From Zoroaster sp. YZ-2022 (Eukaryota; Echinodermata; Asteroidea; Forcipulatida; Zoroasteridae), in assembly GCA_029582265.1 (NCBI GenBank), contig CM055819.1, forward strand, positions 36,029,288 to 36,093,287: a DNA stretch of 64,000 nucleotides, given 5' to 3'. The notes under the pieces were generated by a model. It saw only the letters and a list, made by a program, of their open reading frames with translations. It made no database searches and was not told the origin of the DNA. Below, piece by piece: positions 49,501 to 63,100 of the stretch. The position numbers and the translations under genes were made by a program. Positions within the stretch are counted from its first letter, which is position 1. The number at the start of each line of letters is the position of its first letter.

Positions 49501-52500
49501 TTCCATCTATATTGCTTTGCCCTTGATTCAGACTAGCACCGTTTTGATAATTTGAAAACATTTCAATTAAAGATTAAAAAATGGCTCAACAAGTACTCTT
49601 CGTGTGCATTCTTTACTTCAACCTGGTTTCGTTGCTTGAACTCTCACTGATAGCACAAGTGGAAAGCTTTGGAGGCCAATGTGGTGGACTGCAACACAAG
49701 ATGTTCAGCGCAGAGAACCGAGTCCTCAAGAACTTCGTTTACGAGAGCAAAACTCAACCCGATCATGTCATGTGTGGACGAGACTGCAGCATGGATAAGG
49801 ACTGTAAGTCGTTCAACTTCTATGAATTCAACCGACAGTGTGAGCTGAGTAACTCGACGAGGGTTGACCATCCCGAGGACTTCTTTGAAGCACAAGGCTG
49901 TGTTTACTTTGATGCCAATGAGGACACACCTCTGATGTACAGCTCCTTGAATCGTCACCGAAGTTGTAAGAAGCTGTTGGTTGCCGGTTATCGCACCAGT
50001 GGTGTCTACACGATCTACCCAGACAGGTTTGATAATGGTCTCCAAGCCTACTGTGACATGGACACTGACGGCAGGGGTTGGATTGTGTTTCAGAGACGGC
50101 AGGATGGAAGCGAGGACTTCTACCGTAACTGGAATGAGTACAAGTCTGGTTTTGATGAACTGTCCAGTGAGTATTGCCTGGACAATGATAACTTCTGAGT
50201 CTGACCTCTGACATTTCACAAGGAACCTGGGACCTTAGGGTGGATCTAGAAGATTGGAATTACAAGACGGCATTCTCGAAGTACATGTACAACACTTTCC
50301 AAATATCTGGTGATAAGTACGCGAATACGATGCCAGCAGCACTGCCGGTGACTCTCTTACGTATCACAATGGCAAACCCTTCACGACAAAGGACATGGAC
50401 AATGACGCAGATAACACTAGGAATTGTGCACAAGGATATGAAGGTGCCTGGTGGTTCAATGCATGTATTCAATCTCACTTAAATGGCAAATATTACCCAA
50501 ATGGGCTTTCAGTAAATTACAATGGTCTTGTGTGGCGTCAATAGCTAGATGCTACTTCTCTAAAAGAATCCAGCATGAAAATGCGGTAAACACGCTTGTA
50601 AGTACAACGATTGAAAAGTTTTATTATACATACTTGTACATATACATGTATACATGTACATGTTAAGTTCTATGTAAGGATTAGTACAAAGCTTAAGGTG
50701 TACAATTTTCAATGTCCCATGCTCATATTTGTTTTACATTTAAAAGTACATGTAAGGTAAAGCAAGAATTGTTAATTCCAAAATAACTAAATATTCAAAT
50801 ATTAATTTAAAAGTTACTTAGTGTAAAGCCCAATATGGTAGTTATCTTCACTAGAAATATGTTTAAGGCTCTGTCATTTTAAAGAAATGGGAAATAATAT
50901 CAAATTTAAATTTTGGGAAGTGCACTCTTCTTTTTTTATTTATTTAGCCATGATGTGCATTCACCCGACATGGTCACGTTTAGTCCAATTATTGGCTAAA
51001 CTGTCTTGGGCATTTATGGAAGAATCTGAATGAATTTTCACTATGGTTTTTCTGTGTATATTGATTCAAAGAGCATTAGCATGTCACTCTTGGACGCTGT
51101 TTTGCCAACATTACTAATACTTTGTGGGTAAACCTTACCTTAACCCCCCCCCCCCCCCCCAAAAAAATTAAAAATAAATAAATAAATAATTAAATAAAAT
51201 AAAATAAAATAAATCAATAAAAAAAATTGCTGCAAGGGTTTGCAAATAATCAAAAACAAAATAGATAATTATAAATATTACAAAAAAAGATGATGAGTGA
51301 GCATTTGATTTATAAAACACTGTTTTTGATTATCTCATCTAAAGGAATATTCAACCCCAGTGGGGGAAAAAACAAATTCCCCACATATGTTGTTTTGGCA
51401 TGGGGGATACATCCCCACGAACATTTGGCCTGGGGTATATCCCCATGTACATTTTGGCTTGGGAGTGGTCCACAGGATCATTCCCTCCCCCCCCCCCCCC
51501 ACTAAGAGAAATGGTACATAAAGTGATGTTTATAGCAGTTTTTTTTTTGAGGGGGGGGGGGAAGGTATACCCCTGTTGAGCGACATTATACATTATACAA
51601 ATTTCAATATCATTCCTTCCCCCTCAACTTTTAGACATGGATTTACACTGCTGAATACAATGCAAAACTACATGTATAGAACTTGAAGTACATAACAAAC
51701 CAACTTAAATAAAAAATGAACATAATTACAGGCAAAACAAATCAATCAGAAATACAGGGAGAAAAATGATCCAAAGCAGTGAGCTTCCACATCAGACTCG
51801 TTGGAGGCAGTCATCATCAGAGGAGCAATGCAACAGCCAGGGAAACCTTGAACTGCCTCCAGAGCCATCAGTGAATACTCACTGCTCATTTTTTTAAATT
51901 CATTTTTACATCCTTTTATTTTAAATCTTCATTTAAAATTGCAAAAATTCCATTATCCAAAGTCAAATATAATAATTATGGACTTGTACATGTACATTGT
52001 ATATCTAGTGAAATGGGTTATTTAATTTAACCCTCCTACTTCTGGGGCTTTTTTCAGACAAGTTGATGCACCATTTAGGATACACTACACCTTGGTGTGG
52101 TTCACAAAACGAATGGTTTCATGAAACCATTCGTTTTGTGAAACACACCAAGGTGTAGTGTATCCACCATTCAAAACCATTTGAATGATTTATAAGCCAC
52201 TGTGTAGTACATTCACCATTTGAAACCATTCGGCTATGGAAACACACCAAGGTGTAGTGTATCCACCATTTAAAAACCATTTGAATGGATTTGAATGGTA
52301 GTAAAGCTTGCTACCAACACTTTTCAAATGGTATCACCAGGTGTGTACAAAACCAATGGCCATTTTTGAAAGTGGAAATTTTGAATGGTTTCAAATGGTC
52401 AAACAGTAGGAGGGTTAGGCATAAATTAAGTACACAATGTTCAAAATGAATGAATTACGTGTACATATTATGTATCCTTTTACCCAATCATTATTCTTTT

Positions 52501-55500
52501 ATTTATTTCTATAGTGTATAATTGTTATAAAACTTTCAAGTTGTTTTGAAATATAGAAATAGAGAAAAGTATCTAGTTTTAAAATGCCAAACTGATTCTT
52601 ATGAACAATGATGTTGAATAAACTGAGTGACTGGAAGATTTCTTTGTTTTAGACTGTATTCTTTGTGTTTTATCTAGCTACGTGGTGTATTTCTTATTCA
52701 GAGAACAAATTTTATTCAAAAGTTATAAATGTTGAGGTAGATAGTGTTTACTGGCTTTAAGTTTAAGAGAAGATTAGTTTTAAGAACCCTTGCTCTGTTT
52801 TCTCTATTGTTGTCATCTTACCAAATTGATCGCTTGCTTCAGCAACATTGGGCTTACGAAGAAATCGCCTTCATATAAAGAAAAAGAAATAAAGGAAGAA
52901 ATAATAATAAATGTGCATGTCTTCCTATGACACAAAGAAAAGTGATTTATTTGTACTAGTGCTGGGCGAGTAGTGTGATTACTCGATTAAACGTGAGTAT
53001 TAATTGCTAATCGTAGTCGTACTCACGTCTCACCTCAAAAGTATTCGCTAATTATAAGTACATTCACAAGTAATGACTGATTCTTTTGCCATTTATGGAA
53101 AGAATGTCGTATCCGGCCGCCACTTTTTAAGGGCTTTAAAAAAAAAAATTGCAACCACTAACCAGTTAAAAAAATCATTCTATCGATATTTGGTGGTACA
53201 GAAAGCGAAAACTATCTTTAAAATCCACTTTTATGATGGTTTTCGGACTTGATTTCCCTTCTGAAAAATCCTCCCCTTCAGAAAATAGAAGGATCCTATT
53301 ATAGTTGCCACTACGCATGTACAATGACTGTGTTGGTCACTAATTGTGGAGTTTACAAGATCAGACTGACATGACTGAGGAAGTCATCGTATACCAAAAA
53401 TGCCAGATTTTTCATGAAATAAATATCCTGGAATAATTTGAAGTATATGTCCATCATCATCCATATGTTCTCCACTTTACCAGGTAGGTAAGATTACATT
53501 ATTGGTTATATTTAATGAAAAATAGTGGCGGCCAGATACAACATTCTACCCCCGTTTATTTATTAAGAATAAAATTAAAAAAATCAGAAATGATATCTAA
53601 TGTTTTCAAAATAAATATCATAAAAAGTATGTTTGAAATACATGTAGTATACTTTTGAAATACTTAAATAACCAATGACCTAACTTGAATTTTATGGTAG
53701 CCCACATGACTAGTTATGTAAAACTTTTTACTAGTCCTTCACATTATTTTTGTTAGTAGTCATGAAAAAGGTGACAACGTGGAATCGTATTTTGTACGAG
53801 TTGCTAAACAGGTCTCCAACAAGTATGAGCAAAGAAGTAGAAGTATAGTTTCATTGTTTATTTTATTTTTTTCACTATCCCATCAGACTACCCAAACCCC
53901 AGCAGCTAGTAGTCCCGCTGCTATAACCACTAGCCTCAGGCTAGCTGACTATTATTAATTCCGACCCCTGGGCTATGACTAAGTAGGAGTAGTGCATACA
54001 ATTTAATAAAGGATTAAAAGAGCTTTAGTAATGTTAAATTACTCACGATTATACAAGTATTTGCGAGTAATTGATGTGTGATTACTTGAATAATGAATTT
54101 TACTACTCGCCCAGCACTAATTTGTACTATAGAATTAGCAAACAAGAACACGATCATTATAAATACAAGAACAAGTTAAGCATATAGTGTTTATAGTTAT
54201 ACTAGTACATTGGGAAATGTGCTGTGGCTGGAAACCATAACACTTAACCACAGCTTTCTTTTGATACTTTAATGGTTTTTATTTAAGGATATGAAAAACA
54301 GATGTACTTAAATTTAATAGTAATGATCGACTACACAGCACCTTAATCCCACAATAATTAATATACTGAACAGCAAAAGAAACGCAAGTTCCGAAAAAAC
54401 GAAATTTCAGAATAGTAACCATTCACATGTTAGAAAAGATGATGGTAAAATGATGTAATGAGTCCAGGTGATGTAATGTCATGCAGTTTGGCGTCCATAC
54501 TAAACATTCACACAAACGCAACCACAGTGAAGTTAAACCATGAATTGTGCACGTGCATAGACAGGTGTTGGTGAAACACGCGGATTGTCACTCTAAGGCA
54601 TCCTTTATAAAGGGTTGTGTCAGAAAAACATTCGTTGTTCGCTCTAGAAGGTGTACACTTTACGCAAACGATGCCAAGACTTTCGACTTTGCAAAGAGGA
54701 TTGCAGCAGCGTAGCCAGGACTTTTTCAGTGGGGGGGGGGGGGGCACAGGAGGGCATTGCTTTTCAGTAGGGGGGGCCCAGGGGTATGGGTTTTCCCCCT
54801 TTTCTTTTTCTTTTCTGTTTTTTGGGGCGCTATGAGGATTTTTAATGGGGGGCACCTGGGAGGGCACTGGAAAGTTGTGGGGGGCACGTGCCCCAGGCCC
54901 CCACCTGTGTGCAAGCCCAAGGTGGACATACACGCTACTGAAAAGACTGTTACTTTTCACTGAGGGGGGTTAACTACTTTTGGCGGACTGTGGTAAATGT
55001 GAAAATCTTGCAATGCAATTTCAACAGTCACTTTCAGCTCACAAATTGAAAGCATTTTTCATTAAATGAGTGATTAGAATCAAAATGGTTTGTCTTCTGA
55101 AGTTCTGTTTGAAAACTTGGGACCGTACTCAAGTTCCCTCAGCCTTATGTTCCCTCAGCCCTATGTTCCCTCATCCCAAAATAGACCCTATGTTCCCTCA
55201 GCCCTATGTTCCCTCATCCCAACATAGGGTCTATTTTGGGATGAGGAACATAGGGTTGAGGGAACATAGGGTTGAGGGAACATACATGTAGGGCCTAATT
55301 TGGATTTTAAAAAAATGTTAGGCATTGAGGGAACATAGGGCTGAGGGAACATAGGGCTGAGGGAACATAGGCATGACCCCGAAAACTTGACAAGACCTCG
55401 GACTTGCGTTTCTTTTGCTGTCCTCGGACTTGCGTTTCTTTTGCTGCTCAGTAGTACTAGTAGGCCCCTAGACCTAGTATAGGAAAAAATGTTGAATACA

Positions 55501-58500
55501 TGTACCACCACTTTTCTGTCCAAATATGAGAAAATATCACAAATTTTCCTTTAAAAGATGATAGGACACATGCTTATATGTTGTTCACAAGTGGCGGTCG
55601 GTTGCGTTCGACATTCTTTCTAATTAATGACTAGTGTCTGTGACGCGTAGCGTCGGGAGGGGCAGAGGTGTGTGGGTTGGTGTTAACCCTTTCGATCCCA
55701 CGGGCTCTAAAAAGAGCCTTTGTTGTGATACGCTTCCTTCCCGTGGGCTCTAAAAGGTGCCGGGAATCGGCATGCCCTTGACGACCACGGCGACTTAAAT
55801 CACCATCTGAAAATGCTTGAGTGGTTTTTGGGGTTGGCGCCCTCTATTGACAGGAATGAAGTGTATAAAAGTTTATGAAAAGAAAAGTGCGTCACTTTGC
55901 GGTTCCCGGTGCTAGCGTCCACTCGCTTCCACAACGGTCAGTTTAATTTAGTTGCAATCATAATGGAAACGGACATAAATGATGGCATTTTGGCTGAGAT
56001 TTTGGCAGACAGTGGCTCAGAATCAGATGACGAAGTAACGGATGACGACAGCACTATAGAAGAACAAATTCCAGCGGAATTCGTTGAACTTGAAGAGGTA
56101 GGCCAAAATCACAGTAAAATGAATAACTAATAACAGTTAACGTTACTCTTCCTGGCCCAATGCAAATTAACGTAATTCACTTATTTTCCTAGGCTATAGC
56201 GTAAATAGCGTTACAACTGTTGGAGTTGAGTAATGTAAATTTAGAAAATGGATCCCTTTAATAGGATTGACCAAATCCCCACCCCCTGGACTGGGTCAAA
56301 AAAGTCAAGTGAAAATGTACAATTATTAGTAGTTTGTTGGGAATGTTGGGGTAATATTTGTATTCATTGAAACAGCAAGTTGATGTATAGATATAGCATA
56401 GAAATTTTAACATTCACCCATAGCCGGTCGTGCTGTTTAGCGTTAACAGGCTGAAAATGCACTCTTAGTCTCAAGCTTCCATATAAGTCATATAACACAA
56501 GAAGTTGTGGGAATTCACTTTCACAATCCCACATTAAAACAATTTATCGGCAACGAGTTTTGGAGAGTGGATGGAAGTATATTTCTTTTCACAGCACAAT
56601 ATTCATTTTGCGCATGACCCCCTGTGGCCTGTGTGCACATGCAGCAAAGTAGCATTGAGATATTGTATTTACAAATGTATGACCGAGATTAATCCTCCTT
56701 TGCCTTGTTTTTCTGTTGCAGCCGACCTACCAAGGTCAAGGAGGACGACAGGAAATCAAGGAGGACGACAGGAAAGTTAGATTTCCGATCTGGTTGGGAA
56801 CGACGAGACCATTACGAGTGTGGGACTGTGCAGTTCACTGGAAATTCTGGCCCCACCGGCGACTTTGCCACACTGTCGGCAGTAGAGATCTTCAAGCTGT
56901 ATTTTTGTCAACTTGTGTGGAATATGCTCGTCGACGAGACTAATCGCTATGCGCAGCAAACAATAGAATCAATTCCTGATGAACAATTCTCCTGGCACCC
57001 AACCAACATTCCAGAAATGATGGCATTTGTGGCACTTCTCATTGCTATGGGCATAAACAAATCCTCTCAATACAAGATGTACTGGTCGACATCTGAAATT
57101 CTTCACATCCCATTCTATCCGTCGATCATGTCCCGTAATCGGTTCAGTTCAATTCTTGGTTCCTCCACATCTCAAATAACCAAATTCCTCGTGAGAGCCT
57201 TGGCTAAAGCGGGACAAACTTTCCAAAGTTCGCCCTTGATAGAAGTCCTCGTCCAGAAGTTTCTCAACCTGTATAACCCTGCACAGAATCTGTCTCCAGG
57301 CGAGTATGTTGAAATTCAAGGGACGCTTGAGTTTTGTTCAGTACATGCCTAACAAACCTATCAAACGGGTATTAAAGCCTTCTCCTGAGCAGGTCCAAAA
57401 CAGGATACACGTGTGCTTGGAAACTGTACACAGGAGTCGACGACACCCAAACTGTTTGTGATGCAGACGTAGATTTCAATTCATCAGACTGCCATCCACC
57501 AAACCCAACAGTTGCAGGAAAAGTCGTCATTGATCTGGTCCATGGACTTGAGAATAAGGGACACGTAATATATTGTGATAATTACTATACTAGCCCAGCT
57601 CTTGTAGCTAAACTTGCTAAACTAGGATTCGGATGTTGTGGAACTGTTCGTTACACTACACAGGAATACCCAGGCCGCAAACCCAAAAACATAAAATGAA
57701 GAAAGGAGATGACCCATTTTTTGGTGAAAGGTGGGCAATTGTGTATCGTTTGGCAAGACAAAAATCTGTAACACTTTTAACTAATGTAGGCAACACTGAT
57801 TTGTCCAAAAAGCAAATTCGGTGTAATAAAAGCACAAGTGGATTTTGTGATGTTATGAAGCCCAATTGTATTGAAGATTACAAAAAAAACATGGGTGGAA
57901 CTGATCTTGCCAACCAATGTTTTCAGTACTACAATCATACACACAGAAGCTTGAAATGGTGGAAAAGAGTTTTTTTCCATATGCTGAATATCTGTATTGT
58001 CAATAGCAGAGTAATATTCACCAGCATAGCAGGGAACAAAAATGTCAGTAATCTTGATTTTCGTATAGGGATTGTACAGGGCTTGCTGTTGGGTTGGGAA
58101 CGTAACGCAACAAGTCAATTGAGATACCATATTCCTATTGAGTTGACAGGGCAACAGCACTATCCTGGCAAAACCCCCAATGGAAAGAAACGCGACTGCA
58201 TTGTTTGCAGTAACCGAAAATTAGGCAGGCGAAAACAAACAAAGATGATCTGTAAACAATGTACTCAACCTATGTGCATAGTTCCTTGCTTTGAGAAATA
58301 CCACATCACTTGATTGTAAATCTATACTATTTGCCTTCAACCCCCCCCCCCCCCGTTCAATGTTGGGAAAGGTCAGACAAGCCGCAGATTACAGTCCAAA
58401 CCAACATTGAATTGGGGGGGGGGGGTGAGGGGTTGTTAGCATGGATTGTGATGTATGTACACTGAATGGTTCATTTCCAAGTAGAAAACAAACAAAAAAT

Positions 58501-60026
58501 TCCCAAAAATCTCATCCATTCCAAGTTAATATTTTTCACATGGAAAAGAAATCTTATACATGTACCGTATTTGCATGAAATATCACCCATTTGTATTGCC
58601 CCATAAATGTGGCACGGACACGCCCCCCCCCCCCCCCGCGTATCCTTAGCCACAGGTTGGTCTCATTCCGCTAACGGTAGTAATTCGAAATTCCAGGCGC
58701 TGAAATTGACGATATTTGCGACTATTTTGACAGTCTAGATACGTTCCTTACATGTTTAACGATCTAGGCGCCCAAAAATGGTGATTTTACTTACATTTTA
58801 TATTTCCTGACATATAGGCCCGAAAAATTACAAGACGATCATCATTGTGCAAGTTTCAACGAGGACGGCCATAGTGTTAAACGGAAAACAACTTGTCTTG
58901 GCGCAACAATTTTACGACGGCTGTTTTATGTGTGCACATACTTGCTGTATTTTAGCGGCGCAGAGATATGACCACGTGATGTCGCAGATATAAACTTTCA
59001 AGAAACTAACATTGAGCAGTTTCATCAAATTAACCGTACTGCATGGTAAGTTCATCCCTTTTAACTATCATATACATGTACCAGGTTATTTAACTGTACT
59101 TACATTGTACATAAAACAAGAGAGAATGTTCATTAAAATAAAATGATAATGTAATAAATAGTCTATTATTAATTACAATAGTTTAATACTAATTTTAAAT
59201 AGTAATTTTAAACAACATACAAATTTCACTAATAATTTTAATACATGAAATATTATAGTGTTACGTTACTATTACTATTAATAATAACAATATTAATGGT
59301 TCCACCATTTTTGTAAATCTATAAAAAAAAAATTAAAAAAACAAAAAAAACCAGAATGATTGTTTTATCTGACAAAATATCTGTGAATATAGTCTATGTA
59401 ATATCTATGTAATATAGTACAGGTAATATTTTTACAATTTTTCATGTTTATCTGTTTTGTGAGAATATAAAGGCGGTAACTTCCAGTACAAAGGTGGTTT
59501 ATTTTCTAATAAGAGTCTTCCCCCTGGTTATTTCACTGTCTTAAATTAAGATGTGTAGACCCCTGTTTGTTTATTTAAGCCAAAGCTAGCATGTGTACTT
59601 AAAGATTGCACTCATGAGCACTCGGACCAGACAAATTGCAAAGATGGTTCAAGCGTGGTTTGGGTCTATGCTATTTGGGGTCGTGAATTTCTCAATAAAA
59701 CCCATGGGTACAGGGAACGGTCCCAATTATTAACATTTTGGCCATCCATCATTATCAATAATACTGATAATATTATTACTATTACTATTATCATTTTGTT
59801 AAACAACAATATGCAATCTAGTACCGGTATCAGCGATATCCTCAAACATGAAACACTTCATTTTGATTCGATCGGTCCATTACTGCCTGTCACTGAACGG
59901 TATTTTTTAACATTTTTCGTGTGCTGAATTATATTGTGGATTTTGTTAATTTGTTTCTTTTCAAAATTAAAAAAGAACCCCCCCCCCCCACACACACAAA
60001 CAAAATAAAATTAAATTAATAAGGTG

Positions 60027-60119
<93 letters not shown>

Positions 60120-63100
60120 ATATATATATATTTTAAATCGGATGGTGGCCTTAGCTTTCTATCCAATCATTTATGCTTACTTATTTTAGGAAAAGTAAAT
60201 TATTGTTTGCTGGAACTGGACATGTTTTATTTTTTTATTTTTATTATATATATTTGATTTTTAAAGTAGTTATATCACATGTTTAGCACAAAATGCTCTG
60301 ACTACCGACAACACGCAACCCTGAAAGCGGAATACTTGGGCTAAAATACAGCAAGTATGTGCACACATAAAACAGCCGTCAGTAAAATTGTTGCGCACAA
60401 GACGTTGTTTTCCCGTTCACACTCTTCATACATTCAAGATGGCCGTCCTCGTTGAAACCTGCACAATGACGATCGTCTTGTAATTTTTTCGGGCCTATAT
60501 GTCAGGAAATATAAAATGTAAGTAAAATCACAATTTTTTTGGGCGCCTAGATAGATAAACATGTAAGGAACGTATCTAGACTGTCAAAATAGTCGCAAAT
60601 ATCGTCAATTTCAGCGCCTGGAATTTCGAATTACTACCGTTAGCGGAATGAGACCAACCTGTGGCTAAGGATACGCGGGGGGGGGGGGCGTGTCCGTGCC
60701 ACATTTATGGGGCTACCATTTGTATTACTTTTCTTAAGTGTAAATACTGATCTAAATATTTCATTGTTTTGCTTTTACACTTAAAAATCTGCACAATATT
60801 TTCCTCCCTTTGTATACTCAAATTGAAAACTGAAGTTTTAAGGATTCACCTGAAAATGGGCTAGAATGAAAGAGCTAGTGTTTTAATGTTGTTTGGTACA
60901 AAAATGACCAAAATCGGTCAAGGGGTTCAAAAGTAATTTCTCGTTAAAGGCGTTTTTGCTCGTGAAACGCAAGGTCAAGGTTATCGCATAGCAACCAAAC
61001 GGAATGAAATTAACATTTTATCGCGTCGTAATCAATTTATTAAAGTGAAGAAACAAGTGAAATCAACTAGAATTGGTTAACAACAATGATTCTCTGGGTT
61101 AAAGTAAAAAACAGGTTCTGGAGCTCAAGAAAGTAAAAGAAAACGCGCACCGAAAATGGCGTAAAGACACGACGACGTTAATGAATTCCCAGAGGACACC
61201 GGATCTGGCGGGTAGGAAAATTGAATGATCGGCCATTTTTAAACAACTATAAAAACAAAACTAAACGTCGCATGGCCTTCATTTTTTCAGTATTATAAGA
61301 AACCAACTGTATTTTCAGTTAAATGTATCCTGATATCTCTTGTAATTACATTTAATTTATTACGGAATTTTGAAAACCACTAATTAACACTTTTTCACTT
61401 TACGGAGTCTTCAAAAAAGTAGCGAAAATTGAATGATCGGCCATTTATAAACAACTATAAAAACAAAACTAAATGTCGCATGGCCTTCATTTTTTCAGTA
61501 TTATATAAGAAACCAACTGTGTTTTCAGTTAAATGTATCCTGATATCTCTTGTAATTACATCTAATTTATTATGTATTTTTAAAAATTACTAATTAAGAC
61601 TAATTTACAGTAGGTAAATGCATTTTTTAATTACTCCTTCATTAATTTGTCAAAGAAATCAATTCTCTGTAACTAAGTGCACCCTCTATAACAATGAATA
61701 AACATACTGAGAGAACCCAGTTCAACTATTCTGAGGGGGTCCCCCACTGGGAATTGTATACAGTTTAGCTTTCAATAACAAGGTCAAATAGGGCAGATAA
61801 ACATCTATAGTATTAGGGTAGGGTAGATAAGCCTGTTTAATATCAGCTAGCTCAGAGGCGTTGGTGCCAGGTTGGCTGATATTTGGGTATGGTTGTTGGG
61901 GGGGGGGGGGGGGGGTCTGAGGATGGTGGTAATCTTGTGCTAATTAAGTATTAACCTTGGGTGGCAGGTGGCTTTTTATCACAATGGGTTCTATATATAG
62001 CTGGATCACAAGCAGCATAGAACTACAGAAACCATGGAGGAAGGAAACTGTGCTTTAAAAAGGTAAGACAGGATTTTAGGAACGTAGTGTTAATTAACCC
62101 TAACTCCCTACACCCTAAGCATTGTTACTGAACAATAAAAATCCTTCAAAATCCTCCAACTGCCTTTGTTGTCTAGGGAGTTAGGGTTAAATAAGGAAAA
62201 CATAAAGTTTGAAAATGTTTGAAAAATGTCAAAAGAAATCGATTTTTTTTTTATCTCAACAAAAAACTTCAACTATTCTTATTCAAAATTAACCTAGACA
62301 ATAAAAACAATAGTGAAAATTAATGTAAAATTGTTAAAAAGCGAACCTGACACGACGTAGCAACAACGAAGCGTCCCTCCGAACATGGCATTTAAACACC
62401 CACGCACCACGCGTGTAGTCATACATATCCCCATGTAACATAGAACGTAGTCTGGTTGCGGCCCAGTGATCCCGCGGTGTTGTGCGTTAATCAACGAGGT
62501 GAAAAACAGACATAAACAACCTTGTACTCACTTCGCATGGGGGATTAGGTCTTTAAAAAGCGTTGTAGACAAAATGGCTCCTGTGTACAGTCTTGCGAAT
62601 GCTATTTTTAGAAAGAGTGGGAATTTTCCATTAGATTGATACATCGCGCAACCGCGAGGTCTATCTGAATGTTTTGCGCAGTCCGATTTAATGTTTATTT
62701 TTTAGTTTTTTAATTCTAAAATTGAAGCATTATTTAAGAACATACCATATTTAGAAAGAGGAGAACATAAGCTTTCTTTTGAGAGTAAGGAAGACTTAAT
62801 TGGACGGTGTCTTAACCCCCCCGTTTGGTTTTGGAAATTCGCATGTCGGCCACTTTGCAGCCTGCCACTTTTACACCACTGTACACCACGTTTTTTCAGT
62901 TTTTTTCAGCACGTTTCAGCACAAGGTACGATTTTCAAGATTTGATTTCTCAAAAAATAAATGTAGAATCCTTTTCAAATTTGCTGAAGTTGTAGAAAAA
63001 ACATATCTTAATACTTTTATCCAAAAACATTTAAAAAAATAATAGCATTTACATATCAAAAAAAATTCTTGAAACTGGCATGTTGTGCTCCGCACGCATG

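Larger units (their letters stand above)
54366..55451. mobile_element. mariner-like non-autonomous element (TA target)
   Basis: Ends ctgaacagcaaaagaaacgc and gcgtttcttttgctgctcag are inverted and flanked by TA. A second copy of the end motif lies just inside the right terminus (55402). The interior holds a G-rich element (54705-54915) and a palindromic array (55131-55375). No transposase is seen. Confidence 0.7.

Noticed and set aside
49644..50219. 191-codon minus-strand frame
   Set aside because: Antisense shadow of the PAN-fibrinogen gene; the plus frame has the domain motifs.
62094..62190. Telomeric repeat remnant (ccctaa / ttaggg motifs)
   Set aside because: Only one or two hexamers at each end and in inverted orientation with TTAA; a MITE explains it better.
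62294..62494. Minus-strand 66-codon frame upstream of the HAP40 exon 2
   Set aside because: No splice borders fit the HAP40 phases and no family motif; exon 1 is clearly at 63543-63601.
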